Position numbers and translations under genes: made by a program
Part shown: one piece after another, positions 11,573-20,500 of the stretch
Layout of the letters: each line of letters begins with the position of its first letter
Position numbering within the stretch: the stretch's first letter is position 1
NCBI RefSeq assembly: GCF_021347895.1
Contig: NC_067115.1
Coordinates: 11,432,064 to 11,496,063 of the forward strand
Reading direction: 5' to 3'
DNA length: 64,000 nt
From: Acanthochromis polyacanthus
Taxonomy: Eukaryota > Chordata > Actinopteri > Pomacentridae
Notes under the pieces: model-generated
What the model was told of the DNA's origin: nothing
Seen by the model: only the letters and a program-made list of their open reading frames with translations
The model's database searches: none

Positions 11573-14500
11573 TTGGGGGAGATGTAAACGATGCAGCACA
11601 GTACAAACACAATCTACTTGCTAATAAGCAATCAGCACTTCTGTTCTCTTTTTTTTCCGCTCTCTTTTTTCCCCATTACACCTCTGCATGTTTCTGAAAT
11701 CCCTCGTCGGTGTGATTTGACTAATTGCGTTGTCTGACATACATCCAGCAACTGGGAGAAGAGAGAAATGAAGGGAAAACAAATTCTGGAAAAGCACAAG
11801 GCCCGTGTTTGAATTCACTTTGCCGAGTATATATCTGCTGCGCTCAGGTTTGCAGTCGCTCCCTCCTTCTTGCACTCACTTTGTCTGTCTGTCTCTCTCT
11901 CCATCTCTATTAGTCCCTCTGTGTCTCTTTCCCTCTGTCACTTATCATTTTCTGTCACATTTAATCCTCCCTGCCTGTTTCTTCTACGCTCTTGATTCCC
12001 CAACCCCCCAACAAAAAAAAAAAAAGGAACATTCCTCACTCCCCAGGTAGAGGGTGTCTTTTATCCATACCTCTGTTTTTCATCTTGTCCTCCACTGTTC
12101 AGGAGAGAATACAGACACAAAACGTCAATATTTGGACAGCAGCACAAGACGGCAGGGGAGTAGCATAGCTTCCTTACACGAGTTGGCCACTGAGGCTGTG
12201 ATGAGTAAACCAGAGACCTCCCAGGGCCAAAAAAAGAGAGCAAGATGGCTCCCACCATATCCAGTAATGACAGACAGGGAGATTGTTCCCAGCTACCATT
12301 TTCAGTGTTTGTGACAGAGCAACTGGGCTGGGAAGGACAGCCAAGATGGCTGCTTGCCTTAACAGTGTCTGCTTGATTAATATCACCCCTCATGTATTGT
12401 TAGAACAAAGGTTCTGCATAGCCATTGATTATTGATCACAGTTTTATATGCTTTTCATTGCTCGGGTTCCTGTTTGATTGCATTGTGTTGTAGTATAAAG
12501 CCTTCACTGATATTACACACAAGCATGAGATCTCCTAATTCTGACTTGGAACAACTCGGGCTTTATTTTCAGATTCCTGGTGCTCATTTCTGTTAGCTGT
12601 TTCAAGCTTTGACTCACCAGAATGAGTAAAAACACAGTGACATTGCTACAGCGCAGTGCAAGAAACACAAGGAGCAAAGGGCAGGAATGCAAACAGATGG
12701 TTGCCAGATTATCTAAATGATATAAGCATCTCTTCGGGTGGTACCATGGTGCAGCGGCTAGCACTGCTGCTTCATCATAAGAACGTTTTTGATTTGAGCC
12801 TGCTGGACAGCTTGGGTCTTACTGTGTGGAGTTTGCATGTTCTGCCTGGCTCAGACCTTTCACAGCTGGAACCGGGACGGATATAAACAACGTCTGGCTA
12901 TGACTGACTTACAGTGTTCATTTTGATCAAAATAAAGTTCAGGGTGGTCTAATTTTGAATAAAATGGAGCACATACATTAAACTTTTTAGTGTCCTACCT
13001 CCTACAAATACTCTATTTTCCTCATGTTAAACAGCTAATTGCAACAAGAAGACTGAATGCAGATTCAGTAGCTAAGTGTGTAATTTTCTTAGTAGGGTTA
13101 GGAATCACTGACTTAAATCAAAGTGACTATTATTTTACAGTAAAACCACACAATGATACACATTTGTTTTCTCGTCAAAATAATGTTGCCAAACTCATCT
13201 GTTTGGTTCAAACCTGTAAGATGTAGAGTTTGATTGATGTGTTTATTTTGAGGGTAGATAGTGATCCACAATATTAGTAATCAAAGACGCCAATTACCAA
13301 TATTTAGAATATACATTTGCAATTAAAATGCCAATTTCAGTGCAGAAATTTAGAAGAGCACAAACTTCAACTGTTTTTTTTTCTGCTTTCCATGTGTTTG
13401 ACTTTGATCATCCAGGTCATTATTTGTGATGTGAAACCAATCAAATACTGCTGTAGGTACAACAAAGCTCAAGACTGCAGGATATTGATTACATCGGAGC
13501 CAAAATAATGCATTTATAAAAGTATTATATTTAATCAGGATAACAATATTAGATCTGTTTACTGGCCAGACTGAGAAATGACATATCCCTGTAAAAAGAC
13601 CATCTTACTAGTGGTACTTCCTGCAGTCATATTTCTTTTTAGTCACCTAAATGCATCATCACATCTCAGCAACTACCTTGATAAGTAGAGTGTTGCTATT
13701 AGCATTAATAATGAGGCAAAACTACAAAGAAAAAAGACACCTGACTCGTCCATTCACCCTGTTACCTTGTTCAGAATGCTTGCTCATGTATTTGTATGAA
13801 GCAAATGTGCACAAAAGTGATGCAGTGGAAGAATGTAATCATAGCCACTGGTCACAGATCAGATTACCGACACATATCCTGACATATGAGCTTTTTTGTA
13901 GGACGTTTCAGGCTAGCTGAAGCAGATGTTCACTGACATTAATTCTCTGGACAGAGAGGATGATGTGTGTGTTACTCATGGCCAGAGCATGCTTATGACT
14001 CCCCCAGACTTTTCTGAGATTTCCATTAGTCTTGCTGCCTCCCTTTACGCTTAAAATTTCCAAGGCTGCTTTCTGAGGCACTACAAATATATCTTTTTCC
14101 ACTTTTTGATATTGTGTGTTCAGCACATTGAAGGCATCTTCAAATGCACTTGCACTGAGAAATGAGGAACACTCGTGTCCTCTTTTTTCATCCATTTCAG
14201 AGTTGGGAACACATTCACTTCATTCAGGAGACTCAACCTATTCATCCCAAAAGGACATTCATCAAAGTGTTCAATAACATGCTTGAGTGTATGGGTAATC
14301 ATTACAGGACAGGATCTTTCTGAGGTTTCCTTTCATTTTCACACGGAACACCTTCGTCTACCTTCTCTAATCCTGTTACAAGAAGGTTTTGACATTTTGA
14401 CAATTTTTAAATGACTTTTTTGGAGATAAAAGAGACATCTCACTGCCCTTTCTTCAATGAGCTAATCAGACCGATTGCTAGAACTGTCGTTAGTTTCTCT

Positions 14501-17500
14501 GCTCTGACCTGTACTGACCTGTATTGATATTCAACAAACCAGCTTAGAAGAAGTGACATCCCAGCTTGTTTCAGGCAAAATTGAAATAGATTTTTTATAA
14601 TGAGGTAATTTATTTATTTAAATTCTGTTTGCTGTAGTAAATTTTTATTCTTGTGTGGTATTTAGGTATTTTGAACTTCTTAATATCATTCTCTGCTCGC
14701 GGGTTTTGCTGGCTTGAGTATGTATCTATCTACACTATAATTTCCATACATTTCCACTGGGTCATCCCCTTCAGACGCTGTTCCTTTCATACAGTCCTCT
14801 GATGTCATTACACCTTCTAACAATTATGCCATTCCTTAAGTTAGCAATATTCTGCATGCTTTGATATATGACGGTAAACTCAATATCTCTGGGTGTGTGG
14901 ACGATTGTTCAGTCAAAATAGAGAAATTTAAGACAACACTTCTGAATCTGGGAGGCAAGTGTACAGACAAAAGACAAACCACTTATTAGTGAAGATAAAG
15001 CAGAAGCAAACTGACAATGTTACTCCTTTGACTGCAGACTTAAAGATCTGTTCTTGACTAAAAGCTTTTCTGTTAAGTGGCTGTTGTTGTTTTTTTTCCC
15101 AATTTTTGTCACTTTACAACGGGGTAAGTAAAGTTATTGTCTTTTGAAAGCATTCAGCCCCTTTCAAATCCTTTTCCTTCAAGTTTCCATTATTGTCTGA
15201 GCTTTTGAACTTGAACTTGAGATGTGCTTATTGATCTCAGAGATTGCATTTGTATTAATATATCACATCATTTTGTCATAAATCTATATTTCTGCACAAG
15301 GCGGCCGCTCTTCAGCTTCGCTTCAACCTAGCGGCTTAGTCAGTGTCTAGGACGAAGGGTGTATCAAAACTCTGTCTGCTAAATTCCTCTGACAGCTCAC
15401 TGACATGGGAAACTGCAACACGGTGTCCGCCACTAATTCATAATCAGCCATCTAATACACCGTTGCTGCAGAGATTTAATTGTCCCATTTGTCACGGCTG
15501 TTGTTCTCACCAAAACAAACGTCATGATAATGATCATTTCCAGTCTAACACCCGTCACGCAGCCTTCCCCAGTTGATCGAATGTTTCTGGGATGCCATTT
15601 TTTTTCCCTGATAAATATTTTATCATCTCCTATCTGTCACCTTTTTTTGTTTGTTTTGCTTGCTTACGCTTACTGTCATCTCCAATTAGAATAATTAAGG
15701 AAATGAAGAGGGGAACTGTGTCTAATTTTTTAAAAAAAGAGGCTGTGGGAATGTAAAAGGTGTGGCACTCAATCAATAGTGCTTTGGCTCCTGATGCGGC
15801 AGCGCTTCACTTCAGACACGCAGCTTTCAGAAAAGCCATTTGCCCACTTTTTAAAGGTATCCGCAGATATCCCAGCCTCACAGGCAGTGTCCCTTTGATT
15901 TAAAACCACGTCAGGAGACTTATTTTCTAAAGTGTCAGACGAGCGGCCGAGCGGGAAGCCACGGCAGGTGTAGTTGATGATATGCCAACTGGAAATGGTT
16001 TTCCCTTGATTTGAAATATTCCGAGGTGCACCAAAAGGGAGAGTGTGTGCCGTGTGGTCCCGTGAGGAAACCTTGCCTCTAACCCTCCTTTGATAATTGC
16101 TATGCAAAGGTTCTAGAAATGAATTACTGATCAGCCGAGTGTTGCGGAGAGCCAACGTGTGGGGGAGACAGAATGAAGGATGAGACCCTGCCACAAACCC
16201 AGGAAGAGAATATGTGTGTGTCAAACAAACACACACATATGCAGAATATATATAAATATATATTTAATATATGTGTGTGTCTGCATGTGCACGCACAGCT
16301 TGTTTGTGCACACAGATGCTGCAGAGAAAAGAAATAGAAAAATACATGTGGTCTATACATTGCCTTGGCTCGGGCATTTGCAGTTTGGCTGTCTACTTAA
16401 GAACAACCACTCAGCACAAAACTCATACAGGCAAGTGCACACAAAAACATACACAAACATAGCGCAAGCCACAGGAGACAGCCAACAACACTCTCATCCC
16501 TCTATGTTAATAAGTCACACATATACATGCAGAGACAAATGAGCAATGGCTATGACTATATAGAGGAAATATATACCTGGCAGCATGCCAAGCACTAGAT
16601 ACCACTCTCCACTTAAACGGAATCTCATTTAAGCTTCCCAGAGCACAGTCTCCCAGGAACAAGTGTTTTCAATACAGACATCATCGCTAAGCTTTGTTTT
16701 CCTCCAGACAAGGCGCATGCTCAAGCAGATTACATACAGGTATCATGTATACGCCTACATATTAAATCAGACACTGGTATACCTTTACACACACACAGAC
16801 ACACACACACCCACACACTGGCTGGTTTTGTTTACAGAAGTCTGTGAAACTCAAGTGTCCCTCTTTCCAAAATACCAGTCGTGTGATATTACCTCCCATG
16901 GAGTGGTAAGCTGTTCCCTTCTAAATCCAACATGAGGAACAAATGTTGGTTTACTCATATGAAATACAGAGTACAGCACCAACTGAGTCCACTCCCAGGC
17001 CAGTGCCAAATGAGCATGCTCGGAGCCAAATAAAGCCGAAGAAGCATGTTATTGGTACAGAAATGCAAGCCTCGAACTGTCCTAGCAAACCAGGAAGAAA
17101 GAGTCCAAGCCAATTGTCCACATAAGTGCTAAAATACAGTCTGGGGCATTTCCTGGAACAACCATGTCAGGTTTGATTCCCTCCTCAAGTCTTAGGGCTA
17201 CCTGCTGGCTGAATATGTTGAGATGCAAATCACATATTCATACTGCGTGTGCGCCTTGTTATCCCCTTTCTGTCTTTTATGTCTTTTTCTCTGGTCTGTT
17301 GCGTAGCTTTGTAGAAATGTTTGAGAAACAGCCAAACTCTGCATGACTGAGCTGTTCCACATAATCAGAGATCACATTTTCATGGAAGTCTTCCAGCTCT
17401 GAATGTATGTTTAAACACATGTGTTAATATTTATTTCAGAAAACAATTTACTCCTGATAAAGAAAATAAGGAAGCCTTGGACTTCTTCCAGCTCTGCATT

Positions 17501-20500
17501 TCAGTCTTGCACTGTTTGACCTTCCCAGCTTGTTTCATGAGAGAGGGCAGGCAGTGACACTACCACTGCTGCATATTGGCTCTCTATTTTGGCTCGCTGC
17601 ATTAATAATGTCAAACACCGCAGAGCCTAATGAGGGACCATTCACAACCCTACAGCACCTATCTGATCTTTTCTATTTGTATTCCCAGCACCGATATGAT
17701 ATTTGGCAGGCTCTGGTCTAGACAGGGGTCTTACACGTGCCGTGTGGAACAATCCCTCGGTAGGAAAGGGCAGTTCAATATGAAATGAGATTTTGTATTG
17801 CTCCACTTTTTGTCTGACTCCACTATGATCAATAAACAGGTACTAACCTAATAGAATTTTAGAGAGAACAAGGAGAGGCTTATGATAAGACCTAAACCCT
17901 TGTCTAAATAAATCTACCGCGCTGTAAAGTGTGGAAGAGAAAAGAGTCAGTAAATAACCTGAAGTGACAGCGTGGATGGAGCGATAAACCTTAATTACGA
18001 CATTTTACCTTTTTGTTTAACCACTGCCCAACATACAAAGATTTGGCTAACAAAAGAAAGAATGCCAAAGCTTCTAATGTGCTTGATCAACTCAATCTAT
18101 AAGCAACAACGGCACCAACTGTGAGGCTGATTGAAATGCTTCTAATTATATCAATTTAGCTTTCGTGCCATTTCCTTTCACTCGAGTGAACCTATTGATT
18201 TGTGCCACTAAAGCACTATAGGCCTCACACTGCCTCACCGCGAGTCACTGTCCTTTCAGCACCACATCGTGCTGAAACAGCAGCAGGGTTAGAAAGCAAG
18301 AAAGGGAGAAGCAAGAGGCAGAGAAGGAGAGATTTTCCCCAAATATTCCTCCTTGTCACCCGGCTGTGAAATACAATCAACACCTCTGGGGCCTGTTCAT
18401 GCCAGCCAGCAACTTCAGTGCTGGGGCCTTTGCACACTCTCAAATTAAGGAAATTAAAAGTCACCGGTCCGCATCAACAATTCAGCATTATCCCATTCAC
18501 AATCACAACACACACTATTGAAACAGATAAGGGATGGGTGTGTGTGTGTGTGTGAGGGCTGAAATGAATGTGTAATTGTGTGACGTCAGGGGAGGAACTC
18601 ACCAGCTGAGTGACCCCGGTTTGTGGCATCGTGGTCACTGTCGCCCTGTTCGCTGTCGCCATGACCGCTGTCTTTGGAGCTGACAATGTCTGCTTCTTGG
18701 AATGCCGAACTAGAAGAGCGAGACAGTTGCAGTGAGAACACAGTGAAGAGGCAGAAGGAGAGGTTGAGATATTGAGAAGCGGGAGACGAGTGAGAACGGA
18801 AGGGAGGGGTTTGGGGGGTGAGGAGGGGAATTAAATGAGGGCCAAAGAGGAAGAGAGCGAGAATCAGAAATCAACACCACATTAATACCGTCACGGTGGC
18901 CGTCAAGAGTCTAAATTGGATGTTACACATGGCATGTAATGAAATTCAGCAGTCGAGCTTTAATAGAAGCTGCTCTGTTAGTTATGGGACCGATGCCAAA
19001 TTGAAGATGAACGTTATGGATACATTGGGAGCCACATTGCCTCTCAAAGCCACAATTAACCATGCGGAATATACGGGATTCATACTGATGGGTGTAGTAT
19101 TCATTTTTATAGATATGTGAATAGGCTGTGGATCCATGAAGCCTGTTGGATGTTACAGGTCCTCTGATGGTGCCTGGTATCTGTTCTCTGCACTATGGTG
19201 ATTAATCAGTGAGTGTGTGTGTCACAGAATGTGTGCTTTTCACTACCTGTTGACACGTCTGGGTCTGTCCACCAGATAGCTGAGTTCTGCTCGTTGGTGT
19301 TTTGTCTGGAAAAACCCACAAAAACACACATTTGATCACATTCTAACGCCAAACAGACATTCGGATAAACACAGGAGGAGGAGGCCCTCTGCTAAATAAC
19401 ACATACAGGATTAATCAGGTTTGCTTGGACTGGTTGTCAACGTGTAACTGTGTTAGAGGAAGCTGTGGCAGAGCGAGGCGGGGGTACCGACGTTGCGCGC
19501 ATCCACTTGGTGAAGTGAGTGGGCGAGAGCAGACGAGTGCAGGGGAGAGTAGGTTAGGGAGGCGATTGAATGCGTAAATGATTGAGCCGCCCGATGCTGA
19601 AACTGAACAACCTTTGTTCACGGTGCTGCCGTGCTGGGTCGTGAACGGAATACTTAACGCACAGCAAAGCCAAGGCTGTGACTGGCTGTCTGGATCCATT
19701 CCAGTCACACCGCAATCAACAAAAAAGCCTCAACTCCACAGCTCCGCGAGCAGAACGCACAGGCTGAGCACATCAGGACAGTTAAGCCGCTTGCCTCCTC
19801 ACATTCTTCGTTTGACATTTGCCATCCAAACTTTATATGTCAACTGAAAAAATTGCTAACGAGGAGCAGTTCAAGAATTATTAAACCAAAAAAAAAAAAA
19901 AACACGAGGTGAAATGCACTCTTGGTGAGATTTTTTTGCACTGATATATGCTTGATATGTATTTAAGATGCATCCATTTTCATGTAATTATGAAAACTCT
20001 ACAAACATGTTACCAAAATTACGCAGATTTTGACTTTACGCCTGGAAGTGCCCATGCCTATATGCGCCCTCACGTGTGAGTCAGTTAATATGTGGATCAG
20101 ATTAAACTAATGAATTGAAGAGTGTCTTCCAACTTGGTGGTCCTTTTCTCTCAAAGTCAAAATCATTCACATTCAGCCTTTTACGCACGACATAAAGGTT
20201 GATCTGACAGCAGTCTATTGCGAATAAAACTGAAAGGCCACATGAGATTTCACAATTGACATGCCCAATCACCATTGCGCATGACAATGATTAAAGGCCA
20301 CTAAGCAGAACAGCCAAGTCAATGGCAGATTCCTCTTTGAGACTTCTGCTGAACGTGACTTGAATGGATAACACACTTTGACATGAAGCAGGCACAGCTG
20401 TGGATTTCTAGAGGAACTTTAAAATCAGCTTAACCCTCGAAATGTTGTGCACTTTTATGTGGAGTTAAGTATAGCCCCGCGTGACAAAGGCTGATTCAGC

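Larger units (their letters stand above)
7096..18602 (-). other. pcdh10: pcdh10 intron 3 (11.5 kb)
   Basis: The largest intron. It holds a degenerate minisatellite (9.65-9.89 kb), a small dispersed-repeat fragment (10.16 kb), CA/CT microsatellites (11.27 and 11.53 kb), a truncated V-SINE (12.74 kb), a TG/CA/AT-rich patch (16.2 kb) and non-repetitive blocks that look like candidate regulatory elements (15.30-16.15 and 17.55-18.20 kb). No coding exon was recognised. Confidence 0.85.

Noticed and set aside
13908..14420. Adjacent minus-strand frames (95 and 60 codons) that look slightly protein-like
   Set aside because: They need a frame change to join and match no family I know; a decayed retrocopy is possible but unsupported.
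15769..16236. 155-codon minus-strand open frame in intron 3
   Set aside because: No recognisable domain, no flanking splice or start context; overlaps a TG/CA-rich patch.
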